Notes under the pieces: generated by a model
Told to the model about the DNA's origin: nothing
Databases searched by the model: none
The model's input: only the letters and a program-made list of their open reading frames with translations
DNA from: Sphingomonas sp. ATCC 31555
Lineage (GTDB): Bacteria; Pseudomonadota; Alphaproteobacteria; Sphingomonadales; Sphingomonadaceae
Length of the DNA stretch: 64,000 nt
Reading direction: 5' to 3'
Assembly (NCBI RefSeq): GCF_000282895.1
Contig: NZ_ALBQ01000014.1
Location: 124,001-188,000, forward strand
Shown here: piece after piece, positions 34,703-43,535 of the stretch
How positions within the stretch are numbered: position 1 is the first letter of the stretch
How the letters are laid out: each line of letters starts with the position of its first letter
Translations under genes and position numbers: made by a program

Positions 34703-34729
34703 CCGTGCTCCTGTTTCGCAGGAGCACGG
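34703..34729. terminator. Bidirectional terminator hairpin, HAD gene / ribA
   Basis: CCGTGCTCCTG and CAGGAGCACGG form a perfect 11-bp stem with a 5-base loop (TTTCG). It lies between the stops of two convergent genes. The downstream tract on the plus strand (TCAGTTCAAAAC) is only weakly T-rich. Confidence 0.7.
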
Positions 34730-34734
34730 TCAGT

Positions 34735-35793
34735 TCAAAACTCGTGCCCGGTCCGGTCGCGCTTGGTCGCCAGATACCGCGCATTGTGCGGGTTCGCCGG
34801 CAGCACGTGCGGCACGCGCTCCAGCACGTCGACACCGGCGGCGCGCAGCGTCTCCACCTTTTGCGGGTTGTTGGTGAGCAGCCGGATGCGCGGTTGGCCG
34901 AGCAGGTTCAGCATCCGCGCCGCCACCCGGAAGTTGCGCGCGTCGATCGCGAAGCCGAGCCGGGTGTTGGCGTCGACCGTGTCGAAGCCCTGGTCCTGCA
35001 GCGCATAGGCGCGCAGCTTGTTGATCAGGCCGATGCCGCGCCCTTCCTGGCGCAGATAGAGCAAGATGCCCCAGCCGCTCTTCGATATCTCCGCGATCGC
35101 GGCCTTCAGCTGCGGTCCGCAATCGCATTTCAGACTGCCGAGCATGTCTCCGGTCAGGCATTCGCTGTGCAGCCGCACCAGCGGCGCCTCGCCGTTCGGC
35201 TGGCCGATCAGCAGCGCGATATGCTCGCCCGGCATCTCGTCGGTGCGGAAGGCCACGATTTCGGCGTCCTCGGCGGCTTCAACCGGCAGTCGCGCGCGAC
35301 CGACGATCCGCAGGCGATCGGCATCCTCATGTGCGTCGATATCGGCGAGGGTGATTGCGTCCCCCGCATCGCCTTCCAGCACGAAGAAGGCGGGGAGCAG
35401 CCCAGCGATCCGCGCCAGCCGCAGCGCCGCCGCCGCGGCGTCGGCCTGCACCACCGGAATCGCGCGGAAGGGGCCCTTGAGCGGCGTCGCGAGATCGAAT
35501 TGCGGATCGGCGAGCGCGGTCGCCGCGTCGAAATCGAGCCAGTCGACCCGCTCGATGAGCACCGGCGCGTCCGGCGTTGCCGCATCGCGCTGGTTGGCCA
35601 GCTTCAGCGTCGCCGCGCGGCCGGCCGAGAGCAGCACCGGCGCAGCCCCGGCCGGGTCGAAATCCCTCAGCCGCGCACCGTCGGCGGTCTCGATCGCGAG
35701 CAGCCGGAGGGTGCCTTCCACGCCCCGAATGGCGATCGGCCAACCGCGGCGCAGTGCGTCCACGGCTTCGGCGGCGGCGCGCGGATTGCTCAA
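34735..35793 (-). CDS. ribA: GTP cyclohydrolase II (RibA) with N-terminal extension
   Basis: This 352-residue protein has its C-terminal 185 residues as GTP cyclohydrolase II: VRLHSECLTGDMLGS with the zinc Cys at 212, then KCDCG with Cys223 and Cys225, and RQEGRGIGLINKLRAYALQD. The N-terminal 165 residues are a RibB-like region seen in sphingomonad RibA proteins; the RibB catalytic residues are not evident. It makes the first riboflavin precursor from GTP. I start it at TTG 35793, overlapping the xthA stop as TTGA. The longer upstream frame is xthA in another phase. Confidence 0.88.
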   Translation of the reverse strand: MSNPRAAAEAVDALRRGWPIAIRGVEGTLRLLAIETADGARLRDFDPAGAAPVLLSAGRAATLKLANQRDAATPDAPVLIERVDWLDFDAATALADPQFDLATPLKGPFRAIPVVQADAAAAALRLARIAGLLPAFFVLEGDAGDAITLADIDAHEDADRLRIVGRARLPVEAAEDAEIVAFRTDEMPGEHIALLIGQPNGEAPLVRLHSECLTGDMLGSLKCDCGPQLKAAIAEISKSGWGILLYLRQEGRGIGLINKLRAYALQDQGFDTVDANTRLGFAIDARNFRVAARMLNLLGQPRIRLLTNNPQKVETLRAAGVDVLERVPHVLPANPHNARYLATKRDRTGHEF

Positions 35794-36572
35794 AAGTCGA
35801 ACTCCGTCACGATCGGTACATGGTCCGAGGGCTTGATCCAGGAGCGGCACGGCTCGCACACCTTGTGCGCCACCGCCTTCTCGGCGATCTCGGGGCTGGC
35901 CCACATATGGTCGAGCCGCCGCCCGCGATCGGAGGCAGCCCAGTCTTTCGCGCGGTAGCTCCACCAGGTGTAGCAGCGCGCCGGTGCCGGGATGAACTTG
36001 CGGCCGAGATCCACCCACCCATGCGCCGCCTGGAGGCGGCCCAGCGCCTCCACCTCGATCGGCGTATGGCTGACCACGTCGAGCAGCTGCTTGTGGCTCC
36101 ACACGTCCGATTCGAGCGGCGCGATGTTGAAATCGCCGGTCAGGATCGTCGGCACGTCGAGTTGGGCGGACCATTCCGTCATCCGTGCCACAAAATCGAG
36201 CTTCTGGCCGAACTTCGGGTTCACCGCTCGGTCGGGCACGTCGCCACCGGCGGGAACATAGACATTCTCGAGTCGCACGCCGTTCGGCAGCCGCACGCCG
36301 ACATGGCGGGCTTCCTGGTTGGCCTGCCAGTCGAGTCGATCGTCCTCGGCCACAGGCACGCGGGCGATGATCGCCACGCCGTGGTGCATCCGCTGGCCGT
36401 GCTTGATGATGTGGGTATAGCCGAGGTCGCGGAACGGCGCTTCGGGGAAGTCGCCGTCGATCACCTTGGTCTCCTGCAGGCACAGGATGTCAGGCACCTC
36501 CTCGCGCAGGAACTGCTCGACGATGGCGATGCGAAAGCGGACGGAATTGATGTTCCAGGAGGCGATCTTCAC
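35790..36572 (-). CDS. xthA: Exodeoxyribonuclease III (XthA)
   Basis: This 260-residue protein of the endonuclease/exonuclease/phosphatase fold has MKIASWNINSVRFR, the metal-binding Glu34 in LCLQETK, PTILTGDFNIAPLESD with catalytic Asp and Asn, and the C-terminal PSDHVPIV with the catalytic His. It is an AP endonuclease and 3' exonuclease in base-excision repair. Length is normal. It overlaps ribA by 4 nt and lies downstream of lolA and ftsK, the usual alphaproteobacterial ftsK-lolA-xthA order. Confidence 0.94.
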   Translation of the reverse strand: MKIASWNINSVRFRIAIVEQFLREEVPDILCLQETKVIDGDFPEAPFRDLGYTHIIKHGQRMHHGVAIIARVPVAEDDRLDWQANQEARHVGVRLPNGVRLENVYVPAGGDVPDRAVNPKFGQKLDFVARMTEWSAQLDVPTILTGDFNIAPLESDVWSHKQLLDVVSHTPIEVEALGRLQAAHGWVDLGRKFIPAPARCYTWWSYRAKDWAASDRGRRLDHMWASPEIAEKAVAHKVCEPCRSWIKPSDHVPIVTEFDF

Positions 36573-36629
36573 GCGCGCCGATGTAGCAAGTCCGCGCCGA
36601 AGTACCAGTATATCATGGATGGGCCGCCC

Positions 36630-36656
36630 AAAAGGAAAGGCCCCCGCTCCGGGGGC
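36630..36656 (-). terminator. Rho-independent terminator (minus strand) between lolA and xthA
   Basis: Read on the minus strand, GCCCCCGGAGCGGGGGC forms a GC-rich hairpin followed by CTTTCCTTTT. It stands about 150 bp after the lolA stop and about 60 bp before the xthA start, so it probably ends ftsK-lolA transcripts. The bases between it and lolA hold no recognizable gene. Confidence 0.6.
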
Positions 36657-36810
36657 AATGGAGCGAGGGCCGACCTAGCGTTCGTCACGCAGGGGGAGGG
36701 GGCATGAAGCCGGGCAACAGGGGGAAAAATCCCGGGCAGCAACCCCTTCCGCCTTGCCCTGATAGACGAGCAAACCTGTCGCTTGGATGAACGATTGCGC
36801 TATACGAAAA

Positions 36811-37425
36811 TTAATGCGTGCGGACCTGGGTCCGCGGGTCGTTCCAGCGAAAGGCCGAGTCCGCCACCGGCCCGTTGAAGCGCTGGCTGGCCAGCCGGAT
36901 CGTGGTGCGGTTGTTCTGCGCGTCCAGCGCCACCCAGCCCTGCAGCTTCAGCCCGGCCGGAGCCGTGCCGTCCTTCTGAAACACCATGGTGATGCGTCCG
37001 TATTCCGGGTGCTTCGGATCATGGATTTCGACAGAGATCACGCGCGAGTCGGCGGTTGGCTTCACCTGCGCATAGCCGCTGATGTCGCGGCCGGGATCCA
37101 GCAGCACCCGCAGCGGCGAATTGCCGGTGGGCCAGCGCTGCACCTGGCGCACCTGATAATCGATAAAATACAGGCTCTTGCCGTCGGCGACGATCAGTTG
37201 CGGCACGCCTTTCTCATATTGAAAGCGGATCTTGCCGGGTTGCTTCAGCGTCAGCACGCCGGTCACAACCCGGCCGTTGCGGTCCTCCTGCGTGAAATCG
37301 GCGGTCATCGTCGAAATGCCCTTCAGATGCTGCTGCACCTGGGCGAGCTCGGGCGCGGGGGCGGGCGCCGCCGCCACCAGCAGCGGCGCGGCGAGCATGG
37401 AAAGGGCCAAGGGGCGCGAAAACAC
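36811..37425 (-). CDS. lolA: LolA-type outer-membrane lipoprotein carrier
   Basis: This 204-residue periplasmic protein has a signal peptide (LALSMLAAPLLVAAAP). The LolA fold follows: STMTADFTQEDRNGRVVTGVLTLKQPGKIRFQYE, then VADGKSLYFIDYQVRQV and a C-terminal beta region GITMVFQ-like GRITMVFQKDG. It shuttles lipoproteins from LolCDE to the outer membrane. I take the GTG at 37425, preceded by GGAG at 8 bases; an ATG further upstream would give an awkward N-terminus. It lies 89 bp after ftsK, as is common in alphaproteobacteria. Confidence 0.88.
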   Translation of the reverse strand: MFSRPLALSMLAAPLLVAAAPAPAPELAQVQQHLKGISTMTADFTQEDRNGRVVTGVLTLKQPGKIRFQYEKGVPQLIVADGKSLYFIDYQVRQVQRWPTGNSPLRVLLDPGRDISGYAQVKPTADSRVISVEIHDPKHPEYGRITMVFQKDGTAPAGLKLQGWVALDAQNNRTTIRLASQRFNGPVADSAFRWNDPRTQVRTH

Positions 37426-37514
37426 GGGGTTCTTCTCCGAATTGCAGATCGCCGGCATAAGCGCAGCGGCTTGAATGGGCCGTGAACCCATTACCGCAGC
37501 GATTCGATCCGCCT

Positions 37515-39902
37515 TTAGAGCGGCCGCCCCTCGGTATCCATCAACACCTCGCGCCGGCCGACATGGTCCGGCTTGGACACCAGATTCTCGCGCTCCATCC
37601 GTTCGATCAGCCGTGCCGCCGAGTTGTAGCCGACGCGCAGCTGGCGCTGCAGCCACGAGGTCGAGGCCTTCTGGCTCTCTGCGACCAGCTGCACCGCGCG
37701 GCGATAGGTCTGCTCCTCGGGGCTGTCCTCGCCATCGGGCGCGCCCTCGAGGGTGAAGCCGCCGTCCTCGGGCTCCTCGGTAACCGCCGAGATGTAATCC
37801 GGCGCGCCCTGCGCCCGCCAGAAATCGGTGACCGCCTGGACCTCGTCGTCGCTGACGAAGGGCCCGTGGACGCGGGTGATGCCCTTGCCGCCGGACATGT
37901 ACAGCATGTCGCCCTTGCCCAGCAGCTGCTCGGCGCCCTGTTCGCCCAGGATGGTACGCGAATCGATTTTCGAGGTGACGTGGAAGCTGATCCGGGTCGG
38001 CAGGTTCGCCTTGATCACGCCGGTGATGACGTCGACCGAGGGGCGCTGCGTCGCCATGATCAGGTGGATGCCCGCCGCGCGCGCCTTCTGCGCGAGGCGC
38101 TGGATGAGGAATTCGACTTCCTTGCCCGCGGTCATCATCAGGTCGGCCAGCTCGTCGACGATGACGACGATCAGCGGCAGCACCTGCAGATCGAGCGTCT
38201 CTTCCTCGTAGATCGGCTTGCCGGTCTCCGGATCATAGCCGACCTGCACCTTGCGGCCGAGCGTCTGGCCCTTGGCCTTGGCGGTGCGCACCTTGTCGTT
38301 GTAGCTCGCCAGACTGCGGACGTTGACCGAGGCCATCATCCGGTAGCGATCCTCCATCTGCTCGACCGCCCATTTGAGCGCGCGCACCGCCTTGGGCGGA
38401 TCGGTCACCACGTCGGCGAGCAGGTGGGGGATGTCCTTGTACATGCTGAGTTCCAGCATCTTCGGATCGATCATGATCAGCCGGCACTGCTCGGGCGTGA
38501 GCCGATAGAGCAGCGACAGGATCATGCAGTTGAGCCCCACCGACTTGCCCGAGCCGGTGGTGCCGGCGACGAGCAGATGCGGCATAGGCGCGAGATCCGC
38601 GATCACCGGCTCGCCGGCGATGTTCTTGCCGAGCACCACGGGCAGGGTGGCGCCCTGTTCCTCGAACTGCTGGCTGCCGATCAGCTCGTGCAGGCTCACG
38701 CTTTCCCGAGTGGCGTTGGGCAGCTCGATGCCCATCACGGTGCGGCCGGGGATGGTGGCGACGCGGGCGGAGATCGCGCTCATGTTGCGGGCGATGTCGT
38801 CGGCCAGCTGGATCACACGGCTGGCCTTGATGCCGCTTGCCGGCTCCAGCTCGTACATGGTGACGACCGGGCCGGGGCGGACCTCGACAATCTCGCCCTT
38901 CACATGGAAGTCCTCGAGCACGCTTTCGAGCAGCCGGGCGTTGCGCTCCAGCGCGGCCTTGTCGACCGTCGAGGTGCGGTTGGCGGGCGGCGGGGTGAGC
39001 AGGTCGAGCGGGGGCAGCTGGTAGCTGTCCTTGAAGTCGAGCGCGGCCTGCACCGGCGGCTTCGCGCGGGCGGGGGCGGTGGAGATGGTGCGGTCGGCGA
39101 TCACTGGCCCGGGGCGGTTGTCCGGGATCACCACGCGGCGCGGCTCGGCGGCGCGGGGCGGATCGCGGTCGAAGGGCAGGTCGTCGTCGTCATCGGGATC
39201 TGCCTCGAAGGCGGACACGCTCTGCGGCCGGGCGCGGAAGCCGGTGCCTTCGGGGGCGGTGACAATGCGTTCCTCACCGGTCGAGCGGGTGAAGCGTGGC
39301 ATGCGGAACAGGCGCAGCGGCGAGCTGAACTCCAGCCGCATCCACCATAGCCACAACCCGCCGAGCAGCAGCAGCAGCCCGATCCCGCGCCCGACCCAGA
39401 AGGACACGGCGGGGTCTCCGGCGAGCCCGATCAGCCAGTCCACGCCGCCGGCGATCGACAGCCCGATCAGCCCGCCCATGCCGGCGGGCAGCCGCCAGTC
39501 GAGCGGCAGCGACCAGTCGAAATGGAGCAGCCCGAGCCCGATCGCGGCCAGCGCGGCAGCAACCGCCGCGCTGCCGATCATCCGGCGGGGGCGCTCGATC
39601 GGCCGGTCAATCATCATCCGATGCGCGGAGAGCAAGCCGACGGGGGCGAGCAGCAGCACCGGCAGGCCGATCAGCGTGTAGAGAATGTCGGCGATCCAGG
39701 CGCCCACCGGGCCCAGCCAGTTGCGCGCCGGGCCGCCAGCGGCGGTGTTCAGCGCCGGATCCGAGGCATGGTAGCTGACCAGCGCCAGCACCAGCGCGAC
39801 CGTCAGCACGAACAGTGCCGTGCCCGCCAGGACGAATCCGCCGCGACGGACGCCCGCCTTCATCGTGTCGCGCCAATGCGGCGCCTCTGCGCGGGACGCC
39901 AT
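37515..39902 (-). CDS. ftsK: FtsK/SpoIIIE DNA translocase
   Basis: This 795-residue protein has four hydrophobic segments in the first 190 residues (for example GFVLAGTALFVLTVALVLALV), a short linker rich in Asp and Pro, and the translocase motor. Walker A reads GTTGSGKSVGLN (about residues 447-458) and Walker B is in LIVVIVDELADLM. The C-terminal gamma winged helix (SWLQRQLRVGYNSAARLIERM) reads orienting sequences. It pumps chromosomal DNA through the septum and activates dimer resolution. The ATG at 39902 has GGAGG 7 bases upstream. The linker is much shorter than in E. coli FtsK, as usual outside the enterics. Confidence 0.95.
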   Translation of the reverse strand: MASRAEAPHWRDTMKAGVRRGGFVLAGTALFVLTVALVLALVSYHASDPALNTAAGGPARNWLGPVGAWIADILYTLIGLPVLLLAPVGLLSAHRMMIDRPIERPRRMIGSAAVAAALAAIGLGLLHFDWSLPLDWRLPAGMGGLIGLSIAGGVDWLIGLAGDPAVSFWVGRGIGLLLLLGGLWLWWMRLEFSSPLRLFRMPRFTRSTGEERIVTAPEGTGFRARPQSVSAFEADPDDDDDLPFDRDPPRAAEPRRVVIPDNRPGPVIADRTISTAPARAKPPVQAALDFKDSYQLPPLDLLTPPPANRTSTVDKAALERNARLLESVLEDFHVKGEIVEVRPGPVVTMYELEPASGIKASRVIQLADDIARNMSAISARVATIPGRTVMGIELPNATRESVSLHELIGSQQFEEQGATLPVVLGKNIAGEPVIADLAPMPHLLVAGTTGSGKSVGLNCMILSLLYRLTPEQCRLIMIDPKMLELSMYKDIPHLLADVVTDPPKAVRALKWAVEQMEDRYRMMASVNVRSLASYNDKVRTAKAKGQTLGRKVQVGYDPETGKPIYEEETLDLQVLPLIVVIVDELADLMMTAGKEVEFLIQRLAQKARAAGIHLIMATQRPSVDVITGVIKANLPTRISFHVTSKIDSRTILGEQGAEQLLGKGDMLYMSGGKGITRVHGPFVSDDEVQAVTDFWRAQGAPDYISAVTEEPEDGGFTLEGAPDGEDSPEEQTYRRAVQLVAESQKASTSWLQRQLRVGYNSAARLIERMERENLVSKPDHVGRREVLMDTEGRPL

Positions 39903-40043
39903 CGTCCAGCCTCCGGATCTGCAAGGAAAACTCTCGGAATCATCGCGCCTGCGGAGTCCGGCGTCAAGGCAGGGCCCCTCCGTTCGCCGCCCTGCACCTG
40001 TTGACGGCTGGCAGGGGCGTGCGAACCTGCTAGGGCGGTCTTT

Positions 40044-41261
40044 ATGGACCAGGCGGACATTCTCATCCTCGGCGGCGGGCTGGTCGGCAGCGCGCTGGCG
40101 GTTGCGCTCGACGCGCATGGCATCAGTTCGATCGTGATCGATCCGGCGGACCCGGAAACCATCCTCGCCGCGAGCTTCGACGGCCGCGCCTCGGCGATCG
40201 CGAGCGCGCCGATGCGGATGTTCGAGGCGATCGGCGTCGCCGGGCGGCTGGCGGGGAAGGGGTGCCCGATCGAGGGCATCCGCGTCTCCGACGGGCTGGC
40301 GCCGGGCAAGCTCGACTTCGCGCCGGACGCCGATGACGGCGCGCTCGGCCATATGTTCGAGAACCGCGTGCTACGCACCGCGCTGTTCGAGGCGGCGCAG
40401 GCGGCGCCGCTGGCAGACGTGCGGATGCAGACGCGCGCAGTCTCGGTCGAACGCGGCCCGCACGGCGTGGTGGCGACGCTCGATTCGGGCGCGACGGTGC
40501 GTGCGCAGCTGCTGATCGCGGCGGAGGGACGCAATTCGCCCACCCGCGATTCGGCGGGCTTCAAGGTCGCGCGCTGGACCTATGACCATGCCGCGATGAT
40601 CGCGACGCTGGGCCACGAGCGCAGCCACGAGAATATCGCCTTCGAGATCTTCTACCCCCAGGGCCCGTTCGCCATCTTGCCGCTGCTCGACGACGAAAAC
40701 GGCCATCGCTCGGCGGTGGTGTGGACCGTCCATGCCCGCGACGCGGCGGCGATGCACAAGATCTCGGACCGCGCCTATCTGGCCGAGGCCGAGAAGAAGA
40801 TGGGCGGATTTCTCGGCAAGCTGGGGCCGCTGTCGGCGCGCTCCTCCTATCCGCTGGGATTCCACCACGCCGCCTGGATCACCGCCGAGCGGCTGGCGCT
40901 GGTCGGCGACGCGGCGCACGGCATCCATCCGATCGCGGGGCAGGGCGTCAATGTCGGCTTCCGCGACGTGGCGACCTTGGTCGAGGTGCTGGTCGACGGC
41001 AAAAGGCTGGGGCTCGACATGGGCGATCCCGAGCTGCTCGCCCGCTACCAGCGCTGGCGTGGGCTCGACACCTTCATGGTTTCGCTGGCAACCGACGGGC
41101 TCACCCGGCTGTTCGGCATCCCCGGCGCGCTGCCCAATGCGGTGCGGCGCTTCGGCCTGTCGGCGGTGGACCGGATCCCGCCGCTCAAGTCCTGGTTCAT
41201 GGGCGAGGCGCGCGGCGAGAGCGGCGACGTGCCCAAGCTGCTCCAGGGGATTACGGCGTAG
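40044..41261 (+). CDS. UbiH/UbiF/Coq6-family FAD-dependent hydroxylase
   Basis: This 405-residue flavoprotein monooxygenase has the dinucleotide fold ILGGGLVGSALAVAL, the DG-type motif (AAEGRNSPTRDSAG), and the GD motif LVGDAAHGIHPIAGQGVNVGFRD. These are typical of ubiquinone-ring hydroxylases, and the HPIAGQG is close to the UbiH signature. It would hydroxylate a ubiquinone intermediate, but which carbon (C1, C5 or C6) cannot be read from sequence. It is divergent from ftsK, and its last 11 bases overlap the oppositely transcribed DUF2007 gene. Confidence 0.88.
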   Translation: MDQADILILGGGLVGSALAVALDAHGISSIVIDPADPETILAASFDGRASAIASAPMRMFEAIGVAGRLAGKGCPIEGIRVSDGLAPGKLDFAPDADDGALGHMFENRVLRTALFEAAQAAPLADVRMQTRAVSVERGPHGVVATLDSGATVRAQLLIAAEGRNSPTRDSAGFKVARWTYDHAAMIATLGHERSHENIAFEIFYPQGPFAILPLLDDENGHRSAVVWTVHARDAAAMHKISDRAYLAEAEKKMGGFLGKLGPLSARSSYPLGFHHAAWITAERLALVGDAAHGIHPIAGQGVNVGFRDVATLVEVLVDGKRLGLDMGDPELLARYQRWRGLDTFMVSLATDGLTRLFGIPGALPNAVRRFGLSAVDRIPPLKSWFMGEARGESGDVPKLLQGITA

Positions 41262-41466
41262 GGCCACCCGCCGCGTCGACGATGGCACGGGCGGCGGCGA
41301 GGTCCTCGTCGTCGACCATCACCCGCACCGGGATCAGCAGATAGCTGCCGTCGGCGATGCTGGCGCCGGCGTCGAACACGAAGCTGGGGATGTCCTCATC
41401 CTCCAGCCGCCCCTGGACGATGAAGGCTTCCTGCCGGTTGAACCGGCCGAGTTCGACGAGTGCCAT
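41251..41466 (-). CDS. DUF2007 small protein (putative signal-transducing protein)
   Basis: This 71-residue protein begins MALVELGRFNRQEAFIVQGRLEDEDIPSFVFDAG, which fits the DUF2007 fold also found near GlnB-like proteins, and has a C-terminal half with VRVMVDDEDLAAARAIVD. Its function is not established. The start at 41466 was chosen because the upstream 13 codons run into the promoter region shared with ccdA. It converges on the ubiH-like gene. Confidence 0.75.
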   Translation of the reverse strand: MALVELGRFNRQEAFIVQGRLEDEDIPSFVFDAGASIADGSYLLIPVRVMVDDEDLAAARAIVDAAGGPTP

Positions 41467-41516
41467 GCCGGCCTCCGATGATTGACGCGCATGGGGCATG
41501 CGCATAGCTTATCCGC

Positions 41517-41762
41517 ATGAAGCACGATCCGATCGCGTCCGGCAAGCGCAAGGCGGTGAACCTGTCGCTCGACACGGGCGTGGTGGCTGCGGGGCGTGAA
41601 GTGGGCCTGAATCTCTCCCAGGTCTGCGAAGCCGCAATCCGCGCCGCCGCCAAGGCAGAGCGCGACCGGCGTTGGCAGGAAGAGAATCGCGAATGGGCCG
41701 AAGCCCATAACCGCTGGGTCGAAGAGAATGGATTGCCGCTCGAGCGCTATCGTCTGTTCTGA
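41517..41762 (+). CDS. ccdA: CcdA-family antitoxin
   Basis: This 81-residue protein has an N-terminal ribbon-helix-helix DNA-binding part (KAVNLSLDTGVVAAGREVGLNLSQVCEAAI). Its C-terminal toxin-binding tail (WQEENREWAEAHNRWVEENGLPLERYRLF) is the CcdA hallmark. It should neutralize CcdB and repress the shared promoter. The last base of its TGA is the first base of the ccdB ATG, so the pair is coupled. Confidence 0.9.
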   Translation: MKHDPIASGKRKAVNLSLDTGVVAAGREVGLNLSQVCEAAIRAAAKAERDRRWQEENREWAEAHNRWVEENGLPLERYRLF

Positions 41763-42058
41763 TGGCGCAATTCGACGTGCATCGACTGGCGGGCGGTGGT
41801 CTGGTGATCGACTGCCAGGCCGATGGTCTCGCAACGATCGGTACGCGCTTCGTCATTCCGCTCGCGAAGCCTGGCGAAAGCGCCCCGACGACGCCGCGAC
41901 TGCATCCGCAATTCGACGTGAACGGTGAGACGTGGGTGCTGATGACGGAATTCGCCGCCGCGATTCGCACCGCCGAGTTGCGCGAGCGGGTCGGATCGCT
42001 GGCCGAGGAGCGTTTCCGCATCCTCGGCGCGATCGACGTGCTTACCGGTAGCGGCTGA
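41762..42058 (+). CDS. ccdB: CcdB-family toxin, altered C-terminus
   Basis: This 98-residue protein follows CcdB along its length: AQFDVHRLAGGGLVIDCQAD, GTRFVIPLAKPG, LHPQFDVNGETWVLMTEFAA and RFRILGAIDVL. F-plasmid CcdB ends in Trp-Gly-Ile, the residues that contact GyrA and are needed for killing. This protein ends VLTGSG, with no Trp and no Ile. It may be inactive, weakened, or aimed at a different surface. It follows ccdA with a 1-nt overlap, and its stop directly abuts the tldD stop. Confidence 0.85.
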   Translation: MAQFDVHRLAGGGLVIDCQADGLATIGTRFVIPLAKPGESAPTTPRLHPQFDVNGETWVLMTEFAAAIRTAELRERVGSLAEERFRILGAIDVLTGSG

Positions 42059-43486
42059 TCACGCCGCCGTCCCGCCCACCGTCAGTCCTTCCACCAGCAG
42101 CGTCGGCTGACCGACACCGGCGGGGACCGACTGGCCCCCCTTGCCGCACATGCCAATGCCCTCGTCGAGCGCGAAGTCGTTGCCGATGCCGGTCACGCGG
42201 TGGAGCACGGTCGGCCCGTCGCCGATCAGCGTCGCGCCCTTGATCGGGGCGCCGAGCTTGCCGTTCTCGATGAGGTACGCCTCGGTGCACGAAAATACGA
42301 ACTTGCCCGAGACAATGTCGACCTGCCCGCCGCCGAAGCTCTTGGCATAGATGCCCTTCTTCACGCGCGTGAGCAGCTCGGCGGGATCGTCCTTGCCGCC
42401 CTTCATGAAGGTGTTGGTCATCCGCGGCATCGGCGCGTGCTGGAACGACTCACGACGCCCGTTGCCGGTCGGCTCGACGCCCATCAGCCGGGCGTTGAGG
42501 CGGTCCTGCATATAGCCCTTGAGGATGCCGTCCTCGATCAGCACCGTCTCGCGCGTCGGCGTGCCTTCGTCGTCGATCGAGAGCGAGCCGCGGCGATCAT
42601 GGATCGAGCCGTCGTCGACCACGGTCACGCCCGGTGCCGCGACGCGCTCGCCGATGCGGCCGGAAAAGGCGCTGGTGCCCTTGCGATTGAAATCGCCCTC
42701 CAGGCCATGGCCCACCGCCTCGTGCAGCAGCACGCCCGGCCAGCCGGGGCCGCACAGCACGGTCATGTCGCCTGCCGGCGCTGCAACGGCATCGAGATTG
42801 ACCACCGCCTGCGCCAGCGCCTCGTCGATCGCACGGTTCCAGGTCTCGGGCTGGAACAGCCGGTCATAGACCACCCGCCTGCCGGTGCCGAAGCTGCCCG
42901 TCTCGCGGCGGCCATTCTGCTCGACCACGACGGAAACGTTGAGCCGCACCAGCGGCCGCACATCGGTGGCGACGAAGCCGTCGGCGCGCACCACTTCCAC
43001 GACGCTCCACTGGCCGGTGAGGCTCACCGACACCTGCTTCACCCGCGGATCGCGCGCGCGGGCGGCGGCGTCGATCGTCTGGCACAAATTCACCTTGTCG
43101 GCGAAGGGCACCAGGTCGAGCGGATCCGCATCGGTGTAGAGGTGGCGGTTGTTGCCCTGCGGCGGCGGCGCCTTGCCCTGCTTGGCCGGATCGATCAGCG
43201 CCATCGTTTCGGCAGCGCGGCGGATCGCGGCGGCGCTGATCTCGTTGGCGTGCGCGAACGCCGTCGTCTCGCCCGAGACCGCGCGCAGGCCGAAGCCCGA
43301 CTGCGTGTCATAGGCGGCGGTCTTCAGCCGGCCGTCGTCGAAGCCGAATGCTTCGGACTTGCGATATTGCAGATAGAGCTCGCCATCCTCGGCCTGGCCC
43401 AGCGCATCGGCGGTCAGGCGAACGGCAGCGTCGGGATCGAGCCCGTCGCGATAGAGGAAGGCGCGGGGATCGGTGGGAATGCTCAT
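42059..43486 (-). CDS. tldD: TldD metalloprotease
   Basis: This 475-residue protein of the TldD/PmbA family has the HEXXXH zinc motif HEAVGH (residues 255-260) in GVLLHEAVGHGLEGDFNRKG, and TPTRETVLIEDGILKGYMQDRLNA, FQHAPMPRMTNTFMKGG and the C-terminal glycine-rich end. With its partner PmbA, encoded elsewhere, it degrades unfolded peptides and matures microcin or CcdA in enterics. TldD-type proteases cleave CcdA in E. coli, so its place beside ccdAB is notable. Length is normal. Confidence 0.93.
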   Translation of the reverse strand: MSIPTDPRAFLYRDGLDPDAAVRLTADALGQAEDGELYLQYRKSEAFGFDDGRLKTAAYDTQSGFGLRAVSGETTAFAHANEISAAAIRRAAETMALIDPAKQGKAPPPQGNNRHLYTDADPLDLVPFADKVNLCQTIDAAARARDPRVKQVSVSLTGQWSVVEVVRADGFVATDVRPLVRLNVSVVVEQNGRRETGSFGTGRRVVYDRLFQPETWNRAIDEALAQAVVNLDAVAAPAGDMTVLCGPGWPGVLLHEAVGHGLEGDFNRKGTSAFSGRIGERVAAPGVTVVDDGSIHDRRGSLSIDDEGTPTRETVLIEDGILKGYMQDRLNARLMGVEPTGNGRRESFQHAPMPRMTNTFMKGGKDDPAELLTRVKKGIYAKSFGGGQVDIVSGKFVFSCTEAYLIENGKLGAPIKGATLIGDGPTVLHRVTGIGNDFALDEGIGMCGKGGQSVPAGVGQPTLLVEGLTVGGTAA

Positions 43487-43535
43487 CCACCCGATATAGG
43501 AGGCGCGTGCGCAGAGTCACGCGCTCCCGCGACGA

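Noticed and set aside
34735-36483. A 582-codon minus-strand frame that would give RibA a 230-residue extension.
   Set aside because: The extension is xthA read in another phase; the TTG at 35793 overlapping the xthA stop is the better start.
34695-36572. An FMN riboswitch for ribA.
   Set aside because: ribA overlaps xthA and has no untranslated leader; no FMN aptamer-like sequence is seen there.
36704-36790. A 28-codon plus-strand frame with an AGGGGGAGGGGG ribosome-binding-like stretch upstream.
   Set aside because: Purine-rich tracts are common here, the product has no recognizable feature, and nothing couples it to a neighbour.
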